Of a stretch of DNA of 64,000 bases, positions 30,206 through 42,500 are shown one piece after another (the stretch's first letter is position 1; every line of letters begins with the position of its first letter). The position numbers were made by a program, and so were the translations under genes. The notes beneath the pieces were generated by a model that saw only the letters and a program-made list of their open reading frames with translations, did no database searches and had not been told where the DNA came from. Source of the stretch: Plazaster borealis (Eukaryota > Echinodermata > Asteroidea > Forcipulatida > Labidiasteridae); contig CM037460.1 in NCBI GenBank assembly GCA_021014325.1, positions 17,589,486 through 17,653,485 of the forward strand, in the 5' to 3' direction.

Positions 30206-30370
30206 TGACCTTATACACTTGACGTCATTTGAGTAGGGCGCCCTCGCCTAGAGGTCAAAAGCAGGTTATTCATTGGCCAATCCTGTGCGCCGCGCGTACA
30301 TATTCCATTGTCTCAGCATCGGTCTACACCTAAGAAGGCGGCTGGATGGCGTCAATTAATAAGATCTATT
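30206..30370. mobile_element. CRE-ended MITE family F7
   Basis: GACCTTATACACTTGACGTC at the left and GGCGTCAATTAATAAGATCT at the right; internal GCGCCCTCGCCTAGAGGTCA and CTAAGAAGGCGGCTGG shared with 60131-60306. Confidence 0.65.
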
Positions 30371-30897
30371 CATAAATTCATTAATTTGTTTAAAGATTCT
30401 AGACAGTTTCTGTATTGTACTAGGTATATTCTTTTGTACAAAAACCGTTTCCAGATTAGGGTATTTTTGTAATGGGTAGGACCGACTTTCTGTGAGTCTC
30501 AACTATTTTTCTGAAGAAAAAAAACAAATCTTAAGAAGTTATCTGATCATGAATTTTGAATTCTCCTTATAAAATGCAAGTGTATGCATTGCTTATTTTT
30601 ATTACACATACTTCAAGCTAGACATTGTTGTACGATACTTTTTGTTTCCTTTAAACGAATTTACCATTCATGTAAAGCTTGTAATGTTAATAAAGGTCAG
30701 AGGTTAAGATGAACACATGATTCATCTGGTTTCTCAATTTGTGTAAACATGTTGCGTTTATTTGGTGAAGATGATATATTTTCATTAATTAACGAATATG
30801 ATTTATGAACGAAATTGTTTTTCTTTGACTCCCGCTGGAACTAGTATGGTAAAGTACAAGCTCTTCAAACAATGTTATGAGCCCAATTTACGGAACT

Positions 30898-31272
30898 TTA
30901 AAGGCACTGGACACGTTTGGTAATTGTCAAAGACCAGTGTTCTCACTTGGTGTATCCCAACATATGCATAAAATAACAAGCCTGTGAAAATTTGGGCTCA
31001 ATTGGTCATCGAAGTTGCAAGAAAATGATGAAAGAAAAAACACCCTTGTTGTACAAATTTGTGTGCTTTCAGATAGGAATAAAAACTTATTGCAAGAAGT
31101 TTTTGTTTTTTTAGTGAGAAATTACCTCTTTCTCAAAAACTACGTTACTTCAGAGGGAGTCGTTTCTCACAATGTTTTATACTATCAACAGCTCTCCGTT
31201 GCTTGTTACCAAGTAAGTTTTTATAATAATATTTTGTTTTTGAGTCATTACCAAACGTGTATGATACCTTAA
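30898..31272. mobile_element. TTAA MITE family F1
   Basis: TTAAAGGCACTGGACACGTT to ACGTGTATGATACCTTAA. It abuts an F3 MITE through the same TTAA (31269-31272). Confidence 0.85.
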
Positions 31273-31547
31273 GGAATACCGGATTGGTAGTGCTGTCAAA
31301 AATAGTCGCAGACAGTGTTCATGTTTTGAGTGATCAACCATGAAAAAACAAACCTAGATTTCTCAAAGGACAATTGTGTTTACATGCTGGTGAAAATTGT
31401 GCATGGTTTTCTACTATTTTCTCCTGACTCATACAACGAGTTAAGTACAAATTTTCACAGGTTTCATGTGTATGGTTGATCACACCAAACATGACCACTG
31501 TCTGCGACTATTTTGTCAGCTCTACTAATCCTGTATAATACCTTTAA
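31269..31547. mobile_element. TTAA MITE family F3, abutting the F1 copy
   Basis: TTAAGGAATACCGGATTGGT to CTAATCCTGTATAATACCTTTAA, with TGTTCATGTTTTGAGTGATC and GTATGGTTGATCACACCAAA inverted inside. Confidence 0.78.
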
Positions 31548-31854
31548 GATTGATCTAATCTGTATCAATCTCAATTACTTAGCAAAGTGTGATGTCACAA
31601 TACAAATCACCATGGCAATACTGGCAACTCATCTTAAGATAAATCCAAGTGTTTGAGAAGTCCAGTCCGTGGTTTTCAATCATTTATCAGCGACTCTCTA
31701 TTTTAAATCTTCGGACATAATTTTAAATCTTCGTTCATTAGTCGTTTATATGATATTCCTTGGGAATAGATACCGTATCTGACCCAAACTTTCAAAGGAA
31801 TTTTACAATAGTTTTAAATTAATGTTGGACTTAATGCCGCTTTGGAATTGGTAG

Positions 31855-32227
31855 CTAAAGGCCTGAACACGTTTGGTAATTGTCAAAGACCAGTGTTCAC
31901 ACTTGGTGTATCCCAACACATGCATAAAATAACAAGCCTGTGATAATTTGGGCTCAATTGGTCATAGAAGTTGCAAGAAAATGATGAAAGAAAAAACACC
32001 CTTATTGTACAAATTTGTGTGCTTTCAGATAGGAACAAAAACTTCTTGCAAGAAGTTTTTATTATATTAGTGAGAAATTACCTCTTTCTCAAAAACTACG
32101 TTACTTCAGAGGGAGTCGTTTCCTTCAATAATTTATACTAACAACAGCTCTCCGCTGCTTGTTACCAAGTAAGTTGTTATGTTAATATTTGTTTTGAGTC
32201 ATTACCAAACGTGTACGATACCTTTAA
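31855..32227. mobile_element. TTAA MITE family F1
   Basis: TAAAGGCCTGAACACGTTTG to CGTGTACGATACCTTTAA; the left TTAA is mutated to CTAA. Confidence 0.82.
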
Positions 32228-32768
32228 GTAGGTCAACTCACTTTTTAGGTTTCACGAAGAGACACGTATCTTTGACTAATTACTATGGCAATTAGCCAAT
32301 ATATTTTAAGAAATTAGCTAGTCAATGGAGAGGTTAAACTCATACAGAATCATATGAGAGGTCTTTAATTGAAAACCGTGGCTTTTAGTATTGCAGATTT
32401 TGCAGTTTTAAGCCAAGCACAGTGTAAAATGTAAATCTCAATCAAGCGTTTGGACATAAGTGGCTCTTCGTGAAAACGCTGACGATAATTGACCTGTAAA
32501 AGAAACTTGAAGTAGACTAACCATTGCGCGACCGGAATTCTGACGCACACATGCCAAAATGGCGTTCCCAGCAAGCATGCAGCGCTGTCAACACCACCGT
32601 AAGACCCGAAAAAAAAATTTATGATTTAGATACCTTGTTATAACTCAAAGTGCCTGTTTATCTCTGCATTCATTCTTTAAGTCTGCAGTTATAAAGAGTA
32701 GGCTCTATGTTAATAATATTATTATAATAAGAGCGTGTTTTGATACCGTGTCAGCGCCTATGTTTGTA

Positions 32769-33662
32769 TAGCCTTGTCCAAGGCTCTTTACTCAAGCACC
32801 CGGCGCTTTGAATTGACCAGGATAGCATAACAATACTGGCACGGTACTGCAGTACTTGATATACAGTATACCGTGGGGTCGGAGCATGGTTTTTCAACCT
32901 CGTACGAAAAAAACGAAGCCGAAACAGAGCCTTGTTCGCACTGTAAAAAGGTCAGATTGTGGGCGGAGTTGCTTTATGCTAATATTTCCCGAAAGTGTAT
33001 GCTCATCGGTTAATGTCTTGTTGATAAACAAAAGAGTGGGATGAGGTCTTTGAACGTTTGTTTTTTAAAAACCAGGGGTCGTGGTTGCAGGGTCGTGGTC
33101 GTGCGCACGGCCCTGCAAGGTTTTAAACGAACGTTCAAGACCGAGTCATTACTCTTTTATTCCCATTCATAAATGCCCTTTTGTTATAAAAGGGTAATTA
33201 TGTTGGAAAATCTGTATAAACTTGTCTGTAAATTTTCATTTCCTGTCGTCACGTCCTCAGGCTCAATTAGCGCGCGACACTCAACGGTTTTGCGTACGCG
33301 CGCGCACTAATAGATTGTACATTCAGTGCCGGTATGTATTGATTGCGTTACGAGTAAATTAGCGCCGGCGTAAGCTTGCGCGCCACGCGTAAACACTTCT
33401 AGCCGTGTGATTGGACGATTATCCGCCCAGTACAGGAAATGAATATTCAAAATCCGATTGCAGCATGTGTAATTTGCGCTGGAATCAAGCTGCCGTTTAC
33501 AGTGGGAACAAGGCTCGCGGCTTCGTTTTTTGGTACGAGGTTGAAAAACCATGCTTCGACCCCACTGTATACTGTATACTGCAGTAGTAACGTGCCAGTA
33601 TTGTTATGCTACCTGGTGAATTCAAAGCGGGGTGCTTGAGTAAAGAGCCTTGGACAAGGCTA
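32769..33662. mobile_element. Mutator-like non-autonomous element, 9-bp target duplication
   Basis: ~175-bp terminal inverted repeats (TAGCCTTGTCCAAGGCTCTT ... at 32769; complement ending at 33662) and direct repeat ATGTTTGTA at 32760-32768 and 33663-33671. Long TIR plus 9-bp duplication fits MuDR/Mutator. The 894-bp body has no transposase. Confidence 0.85.
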
Positions 33663-34607
33663 ATGTTTGTATGGATAAAGTGGCTTATCGTAACCCCGTC
33701 ACTTCGTGTGGAAACACAAATTGGCAAGTCTAGTGATACGTCAGTCAAGCTAGTTACAAAACTATTACGTTTTATTTAGGTCCAGAAAACTTGCTGAAAA
33801 TGTTAACAGTAGGCCATGATGAATATGTCAATAATTTGTTCAAAAACCGATTTGCAAAATGTTGTGATTTTTAACCCCTACATCGCTTCATGAATATGTC
33901 AATAATTTGTACAAAAAACCGAATAGCAAAATGTTGTGATTTTAACCGCTTCATGAAAACGGTGACGACGTGAAATAACAAACCCGTGAAAGTTTAAGCG
34001 TAATTGGTCATCGGAGTCACAATAAATGAGTGAAAACCCCATCGCTGTTTTCTCTGTTTTCAAACATCGGATTCCAGGATTTGCGAGATCAAATCTAAAT
34101 GTTTTTACTCCCCTTCTCAAAAGTAAAGGCTATAGCATTTCTGCCCAAAAATATTTATATCATAAGTTGCGGCGGCTATCCAAGCAATGACTCATAATTG
34201 TTGATCATTTTGTTTTCTTACCGTACTTCACATAACTTTTCAATTTCACAATTGAAATTAAAGTAAACACTGCAATAAAAAAATAAAAAAATAACAACCA
34301 GAAGTAAAAGCCTATATGAATCATCAACATAATGGGGATTGTCGATTAAACGTGTGTGCAATTCAGCATGTAAATAATTCAACTAGCTTAGTAAAAACTG
34401 CAAAACTTTGGGCTCAAATTATCCAATAATTATATCATACTAATCAATTAAAATTACTTGAAACTATTTCTATGATTTATAAACTACATCATGTAAACTC
34501 GTTTCCCTCCGTCTCTTGGTCAGGTTTCCAGGGGGAAAAAATCACCTTTATGAAGCCGGTGGCAAAATTATGCTAAGTCAATAATTATTGGACTGATCAA
34601 GGGGCTT

Positions 34608-34979
34608 TTAAGGGGATTGTATGTTTGGTAATCGGAACTCACTGTTTGTTTCAATCCTATAGTTGTAGATATACATTATACCATAAAACTATACCTGTGA
34701 AAATTTCAAAAGGTGGTATCGTTTTTTAGATATTGTCGAAAATCTGGAGCGGCTTGTCCACGCAGGAAGAATAATCTGCAATTGGAATACACAATCTGAG
34801 TAACGCTTCTCAGATTCAAATTTTTGGGGAATAAAAAGTGATATATTTTTCCATACCCGCATTACTTTGAAGTGAAAAGTTTCTCAAAATGCATTATACT
34901 ATCCAAATCTGCTGTACTTCTTACCAAGAAATTGCCATTAATTTTCAGAGTCATTACCAAACTTATACAGCCCTTTTAA
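34608..34979. mobile_element. TTAA MITE family F4
   Basis: TTAAGGGGATTGTATGTTTG to CAAACTTATACAGCCCTTTTAA. It is in unit A of the duplication and absent from unit B, so it is younger than the duplication, or lost from B. Confidence 0.75.
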
Positions 34980-35062
34980 CTAATAATGAACAACACCAAT
35001 TTGACAAGCATAACAAGCGGAGAAATAGCAGCCACATAATTAGTTAGTTAGTTACATAATTA

Positions 35063-35350
35063 GTTAAAACCACTTTCCGAGTCAGCCTGACCCGGAAATG
35101 GGTCGGGGCCCACTGAAACCCCGAATCCGGGTCAATTCTGACTCCCGGGTCAGAATTGATCCGTGTCCCGTGGGGGCCAGACTCATTTCTGTGTCAGAAT
35201 GACCCGGAGTCTGTGTCGAAATGACTTTGAAATGGGGCAAACTGACGCCGAATCGGAGTTAAAACCACTTTCCGAGTCAGCCTGAGCCGGAAATGGGTCG
35301 GGTCCCCTGTAACACAGAATTCGGGTCAATTCTGACTCAGGAGTTTTTAG
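35063..35350. repeat. GGGTCAGAATTGAC-type repeat with direct and inverted parts
   Basis: TTAAAACCACTTTCCGAGTC starts at 35063 and again at 35259 (196 bp apart), each followed by AATTCTGACTC; the middle holds the inverted forms (GGGTCAGAATTGAT, GTGTCAGAATGAC). GC-richer than its surroundings. Confidence 0.6.
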
Positions 35351-35629
35351 GGTGTTTTTTTTTTTCAATTTTACAAATGTTGTTTGCATCCTTTAAGAGC
35401 AATAGATATAAGCTTGCCAAGCATGATTGTGTGTACAACTCTTACTGAATCTGCAAATAATGGTTATTTATTATGACAGCATGCATGAGACCCGATGTGC
35501 TGACATTTTGAATTAGTTTGTTTTTTTAGTTTGTGTTCTTTTTATCTAATATTACAAAACGAAAGTGTTTTTAGTCGTTTGCGTTGACAGACAATAATTG
35601 GCAAGAGGGCGGTTTTCTCTAGTCTATGT

Positions 35630-35830
35630 CAGAGCTGTGTATTGAGAGAGTTGCGACATGGAGGGACCAGCTTTCTCCGGTCACGTGGTTGCTGGACGCC
35701 ATTTTGTTCCAAAATGCAGTACAACCCAATGGGCAGACTAGTCTGGCACCCTGTATTCGCCAATGTATTTTTTGGAGACAAAATGGCTTCTAATCGCAAG
35801 TTGTCGCAACTCTCTCAATATACGGCTCTG
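35630..35830. mobile_element. hAT-type MITE at the stop codon of the proximal Kunitz copy
   Basis: 201 bp with ~29-bp terminal inverted repeats (CAGAGCTGTGTATTGAGAGA / complement of TCTCTCAATATACGGCTCTG) and an 8-bp direct repeat GTCTATGT at 35622-35629 and 35831-35838. The right duplication contains CTA (35833-35835), the TAG stop of the Kunitz exon. Absent from the distal copy. Confidence 0.88.
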
Positions 35831-35832
35831 GT

Positions 35833-37105
35833 CTATGTGCAGACAGCTTCGCAATCTTGGAGGGTGTTGAAGTTGTTTTCGTTGCCACCAATTCCGCCAA
35901 AGAAGAAACTTTGACATTGTCCGCTGGATGGATTGTAGTAAAATCTCGGAAAGGCGCCACGGCCCATTCCTATTTCCAGAGGCAGCAGGCATATTGGAGC
36001 TAAACAACCAGAAAACAAAATTGTGCTAAATTAATGATAAGTAAACTTCAAAGTGTCAGTATGGTCCTACGATTCAAATAGGCCTATTCTTACAAAGGGA
36101 AAATCATTGATAACTTGAGTCAACAATGTAACCACAACAAAAGTCGTGTATTAATCAAATCAAATCAAAGCAAGGAAGGATGAATGCTGATTTTTAAAAT
36201 AGTCAGTGTGCGTTTTAAAAAAAGCACACTGATTATGTAAAAGTACGTTACAGTATGGCATAATTTCACAATAATTATGCGTTTAACGTTTGACCCCCCG
36301 GTTTTAAACATAATTCTCAATATTCCAGGTAACAAATGAATTCAGTTGCTTACATTACGGGACATTTGGCTAAATCCATTATATGAACCGGTGTATTTTC
36401 GTGGGGGGGGGGGGGTGAGGGCTTTTGATGAACCGAACCATTTATTTGGGATTTTTGTTTTAAAAATTTTAATCTCAGTTCAAGGGCAAGAGTCCTGATC
36501 GAGCAATAGTAAATCGTTCAAACGATTTACCGAACGATTTAGATAATTTTTGTTCCAATAATCATAACCTAATCATTCGGACAATAATTTTACCAAATCG
36601 GTTTAACAGTTTAACTGAAATCATGTTAAGTGACATCGAACATCGATTAGTTAAAACGATTTAAGTTAGACAAGTCATAATAATATAGATAGAACGCCGC
36701 ATGCGATCAACTTCCTTGATTCAACATGGCGGAGGGTTGCAATAAAAGTTTTTAATAATTCGGTTATCCGCACCAGAAGTACCTAACGTTTGTATGTTGA
36801 AGGCATCCGCCATGTTGAATGGTCTATGGGTTTTGATCATGCTAATCAATAATCATACTTGGGTTGATCGCATGCGAATGGCACTGTTTGACGGAACAAC
36901 AAACAAATAAAGTAAAGCCAACAAAAAATGAAACAATATCACGCAAGGTCCTTACCTATTTGGCATTTTTTCGGAATGCAGAGATCGTTTTCTGAAGAAG
37001 CGAAGCTCCGTCATCCTTACCATCATTAATTGTCAAAACTCCACATGCATCTCCCTTCGCTTGAAGGAAACAAACCACGATCACTAAACCCAATACTGAG
37101 ACCAT
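35833..37105 (-). pseudogene. Kunitz-domain gene, proximal copy, frameshifted
   Basis: Two exons on the minus strand: exon 1 37105-36956 (start ATG at 37105-37103, signal peptide MVSVLGLVIVVCFLQAKGDA, donor GTAAGG) and exon 2 35999-35833 (acceptor TTTAG, Kunitz domain, TAG stop). Exon 1 is 150 nt against 151 nt in the distal copy. The missing base, in a run of A near 36968-36974, brings TAG in frame as the last codon of exon 1, so the peptide would end before the Kunitz exon. Exon 2 itself is open, with Cys at BPTI positions 5, 30, 51, 55, Arg at 15, but Gly at 14 and Ile at 38. A hAT-type MITE abuts the stop codon. Either a recent pseudogene or a single-base sequencing error. Confidence 0.75.
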
Positions 37106-37833
37106 GGTCAGAATATAACCGGACTCTCTGTGTTGCGAGTCAAATCGATCTCAAGTTGTGATCGCAAGTTGGAGTTATTATCTATAAGTCAAGAGTATAG
37201 GCCTACCCCAGTTTTGATCTTATAGTTGAAGCTATGATACATACAACGGCAGTCCAATACCGTACCTTAATACCTATGGCGACTTTTGACACTTCTCATT
37301 AATTCTCTTCACGAATTGAAAGTCGGACTAATTGCGTATACGTGTTAAGAGAAGATACTTGTTTCCTTTTCGTTTTTTACGGAGAGGGCTATTGATTTTT
37401 ATCAGAGAGTAATTGGTTGCGTTTTTCCTATTTATATAACAACCTTGCGCATATTCTTATTTTTATCGGTTGACCATCTTAGCTCTAATTGCCTCTTGGT
37501 GCATTTTTTGTCATGATTAGGCCTATTGTCAAGTGTTGTAGGAACGAACTGGTTGGGTGACTGGTACGTTTTTTTTGCCTCCAGATCCACTTTAAAGGGG
37601 CACTGTCGTCATGATAGATCATAGCAAGCCTGTGTCACGCGCCCCGGTCGGTCAGCGCACGCGCGTGCAGTAACTGTGAAAGTTCATAATTTCATGTGCA
37701 GTCACCAGGCCTGCTATTATGGTCATGAAGACAGTGCCCCTTTAATCTGGAAATTAAATAAGATTTGCCATAGGCCTACATTCATAGTGTAAAGACCCGA
37801 TGCTTTATTTGAGTGTCACTTATATAAAATGAC

Positions 37834-38012
37834 AATAGACCTTATGCATGCACTGACGTCATCTAGCCGCCATCTTAGAGGTAAACCGATGATGAAACAA
37901 TGACAACGCACAGATTTTGTACGCGCGGCGCACAGGATTTGCCAATGAACAACCTCCTTTTGACCTCTAGGCGAGGGCGCCCTGCTCAAATGACGTCATA
38001 TGCATAAGGTCA
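37834..38012. mobile_element. CRE-ended MITE family F7
   Basis: AATAGACCTTATGCATGCAC TGACGTCA to TGACGTCATATGCATAAGGT; internal GAGGTAAACCGATGATGAAA and GGCGAGGGCGCC, inverted relative to 60131-60306. Confidence 0.72.
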
Positions 38013-38098
38013 TTGAGATATATTATATTGACAATAATAGAGATCAATGCATTATGGTCTATACAATAGTTGTTTTAGATTTTGGACTATATTGTGTC

Positions 38099-38265
38099 TA
38101 ATAGACCCCTTGCATATTATGACATCACAAGCCCAAACAGCGCCCTCACTGAGGTAAAAAGAAGACCTATTATTGGCTGATGAGAGTTATGGGTGGCGCG
38201 TACACATGCGTGCACGTTTCCATTGTTTGACCTCGGCAATTGCGGCCAATGCAAGGGGTCTATTG
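38099..38265. mobile_element. F7-related MITE
   Basis: TAATAGACCCCTTGCATATT to GCAAGGGGTCTATT; internal AGCGCCCTCACTGAGGTAAA and GGCGCGTACACATG. A diverged subfamily of F7. Confidence 0.65.
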
Positions 38266-39514
38266 ACATTGTGTGTGGAACAACATTTTTGTATTCATAT
38301 AACTGGTAGCCTAAAGGTAAAAAATACTCAATGAGCCAGCATTGTATTGCGACCACGCACTACCCTCCCCCTCCCATCCAAATGGACTTCATTCGGATAA
38401 CATCATGCTTTTATTTTTAGCTACAAGGAATCTACAAAGACCCCATATGAAATTTGTTTTTCCTTCAATCAGATTCTCCCGATACATTATTACAAGGACA
38501 CATCCAAGTGGTGGCACTTTCAAGACAAATTAAATTATTGAGAACATTAATAGCACATTTTATTTTTAGACAAAGTGCGTCTCTGTGTGGAAACACAAAT
38601 TGGCAAATTTAGTGATTCGTCAACCAAGCTAGTAATTACAAAACTATTACGTTTTATTTAGGTCCAGAAACTTGCTGAAAATGTTAACAGTACTATTGAA
38701 TATGTCAATCATTCGTACAAAAACCGATTTGCAAAATGTTGTGATTTTTAACCCCTACATCGCTTCATGAAAACGGTGACGACATGAAATAACAAACCCG
38801 TGAAAGTTTAAGCGCAATTGGTCATCAGAGTCACAATAAATTAGTGAAAACTCCATCGCTGTTTTCACTGTTTTCAAACATCGGATTCCAGGATGTGAGA
38901 GATCAAAACTAATTTGTTTTTAACCCCTACTCAAAAAGTAAAGGCTATAGCATTTCTGCAAAAAATATTTATATCATAAGTTGCGGCGGCTAACAATGAC
39001 TCATAAATGTTGATCATTTTGTTTCCTTATAAAGATAGGCCTACTTCACATTTAACTTTTCAATTTCACAATTTAAAATTCAAGTAAATACTGCAATAAC
39101 AAAATAAACAATGACAACCTGATGTTCAAGCCTATGAATCGTTAAAATAACTGATCTATATGGGGATTATCGACTAACGTTGGGTGCAATCATATCATGT
39201 AAATAATATAACGAGCTCAGTAACAACTGCAAAACATTGGCCTAAAATTATCAAATTTATTGAAAACCGCTTCTATGATTTATATACAACATGTAAACTC
39301 ATTTCCCTCCGTCCCTTGGTAAGTTGTGTTGTTTTGTTTTGTTTTGGGGTTTGTTTGTTTTTTTTTGGTTTTTTTAGTTTTTTTTAGTTGTTTTTTTAGT
39401 TTGTGTTTTTCTCATAATTATACAAAACGAAAGTGTTTTTAGTTGTTTGCGCTGACAGACAATGGATAGAGACGTATTACGCTTTCGTTGTTTTTGTTTA
39501 CCGTTGTGTTTTCT

Positions 39515-42500
39515 CTATGTGCAGACAGCTTCGCAATCTTGGCGGGTGTTGAAGTTGTTTTCGTTGCCACCAATTCCGCCAAAGTTGAAACTTTCACATT
39601 GTCCGCTGGGTGGATTGTAGTAAAATCTCGGATATAAGCCACGGCCCATTCCTATTTCCATAGGCAGCAGGCATAATGGAGCTAAACAAACAAAAACCAT
39701 AATGTGCTATATTAATGATAACTAAACTTCAAAGTGTCAGTATACGACTCAAATACTTTACAAAGGAAAATCTTTGATAACTTGAGTCAACGCTGTAACC
39801 ACAACAAAAGTCGTGTATTAATCAAATAAAATCAAAACAAAGAAGAATGAATGCTGATTTTTAAAATAGTCAGTTTGCGTTTCAAAAAAAACGGACACTG
39901 CCATGGTTATTATTGTGCAAAAGTTATAACAATATGCGTTTAACGTTTGACCCCCCCCCCCCCGGTTTTAAACATTCAATTAAATCTCAATTAATTCCAG
40001 GTAAATAAATTCAGGTGCTATAGTACATCGTTGGTAGAACTATTGATTAAATATCCTTACGTGAGATTTAGCTAAATCCATTGGTATATCTGGACATTTT
40101 CATTGGGGGGGGGGTGACGGCTTTTGATGAACCGAACCATTCAATAATCATAGCCTAATCGTTCGGACAATAATTTTACCAAATCGAACATCGATTAGTT
40201 AGAACGATTTCAGTTAGACACGTCATAATAATTCGCCCCTGCGCGGTCAGCCATATGCGTGTAGAGCCTCAATAAATATAAATATTGGCCTATTATATAT
40301 ATTAACTTTGTATAGTCACGGTAATGTACCGGTAATGACGCTTTCATCTAAAAAGATGCATAAATACAATACAAATGTCGGACTCTGTTATAAATTGCAT
40401 ATTATAACTCTTTTTAAGTAGTCCGACGAAGATTCTTTAATTTAGTATAGATTCATTGTTTAGACATACACCACCTGTGTGAAGGAGTGTTAAAATTCTT
40501 CTTATCACTCCAAGTAACAAACCATTGTTTACACCACTGGGCAGAGTCGCTGTTCCCACGGTCTCTCCTGACCACAGCACATATTTGCCATGTCCGGAAT
40601 TGCCTCGGGACATTATGCTGTAGGGCTCTGTTGCATAAACTTTCACAAGCTCAGTAGTCCCATTGTCTTAGGGAATACTTTGCCCAAATTTGGTTGTCTT
40701 TTGTTGACCACATGGTTCTTAAGAATTTTAGGCCACTTATTCCTTTCTGATTGGTCAAGCCCAATCAGGACATCATTGTTTTAATAATTGTGGCCAATCA
40801 TAGTCTAACTTTCCTGTCCGAGTGCGTGGCCGGCAGGGTATACCCTACCCTGTTTTTGCCCTGGATCCTCAGAGCGAAAAACGGCCTCGATGCAAGAAGG
40901 ACTTCTCGAAAGTGCTAAAGAGTTTTGCACTTTGCGTAGCTGTATAGGAACAATGTTGCTTCCCTAAGTAGTTCCTAAATCTGTTCTTGCATCCCTTTAC
41001 CTCGTGCTCTGTCGATACAGGTAAGCTTCGTTTAATTTTTACTTTCCTATGTATAAGATTACCCCTTGTGCATTGACTTTTGAATAATTGTTCAACAAGG
41101 TGGTTGAAGTCAAACTCAAGATGGATGGCACAGTCCAATATGAGTTTTAGACAGCCCACATGTAGGTTGTTCGAACAATGCTGTTAACCGTGTATTAAGA
41201 TGTATAAATTCACTGAGTATTTTATTGTGTAACCCTTTTTATTGTTAATCATGTGTACGGAAAAGCTTTAGGAGTTCCGTCTGTTTTACCGCTATATTCC
41301 TCTTAATTTGTATGGCTTGTCTATGATTTAGTTGCATTTGCATTTATTGTTAGTAGCAGTTTGATTTACACTTATGTTATTGTTGCCGTTCGAGACGTTT
41401 TACCGTTCGGTAGAATCCATTTGGTTTATTGAGACACCTGTTATAGTATACCATAATTTGATAGGAGTTTCGCATCTGATTGTTATACGATTGAGCCATT
41501 TCTGATAAATAGTTATGATATGCCTCGTTGTTGGTATTTTCCTACATTTACGCTAAGCATTTAGTCGTGCTGGTCAAGCCTTGTCCTTAGATAAACCCCT
41601 TTTTCACACTTGAAGATCGAGCACACTCCTTTCCATTTAAGTAGACTATACGACTGTTTGCTGTTAAGCACGTAAACAGTCGTGACCTTTGATCCGATCC
41701 GGATTGACCACTAATGTGTACACATGCACGCACATTTCTTATCTAAGCTAGTATTTTCCTTGTGATTAAGTTTCACGAGAGCAATCACAAGTCATTGAGC
41801 GAGTGTTACTGTATTTTATAGTTTATTATGTATGTTCCTTATATTGTTTTACAAGTCACGTCATAGTTGAGTTTATAGTCTTTGATAAGTAATGATCATT
41901 AAGAGAGCGAAAAAACGGCCTCGATGCAAGAAGGACTTCTCGAAAGTGCTAAAGAGTTTTGCACTTTGCGTAGCTGTATAGGAACAATGTTGCTTCCCTA
42001 AGTAGTTCCTAAATCTGTTCTTGCATCCCTTTACCTCGTGCTCTGTCGATACAGAACACTTAGTCCACAGGTCTCGCTTGGGAAGTTGGCCCGGTTCAAC
42101 TTTCCACCTTGCCCCGCTCTCACCCCTTTTTCTGGATTGATCTGTTTTCCTGGACTGGTTGTTCGTCGTTGAGGACTTGGAGCCCATCTGTGTCATCAGA
42201 AGACCCCGTCCATCCAAGCCACAGAAGCATTGAAACCAGCTAAGACTTATATTAATTTCACTGTATAAAAACTTTTGTTTCTATGATCTTTTGATTATTC
42301 ATCTTAGTGAAGAGAGGTTTTTTTTTTATTGAACTTCGATGTCGAATTGCTTAATTGTATTTCTAACATTTTCCTTTCTTTGATGATGTGTAACCACTGA
42401 GTAGTCACTAAGTTCTGAGTGCCAGATTGTTCATTGCATTTTCTTGTTGAAGTTTATACACTCCTACAACTCAGCGGGTTAACTGCATTTTATTGTGTTG

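Noticed and set aside
32856..33748. Similar small frames beginning MVFQPRTKK on opposite strands
   Set aside because: They are the two inverted repeats of the Mutator-like element read outward, not a duplicated gene.
40871..42054. Pair of 150-bp direct repeats as retrotransposon LTRs
   Set aside because: No TG...CA ends, no primer-binding site or polypurine tract, no gag/pol between them, and they lie inside a larger TIR element.
41873..42217. 114-codon minus-strand open frame
   Set aside because: Falls within the transposon and its 150-bp repeat; the related frame at 40869-41159 shares only the repeated block. No family resemblance.
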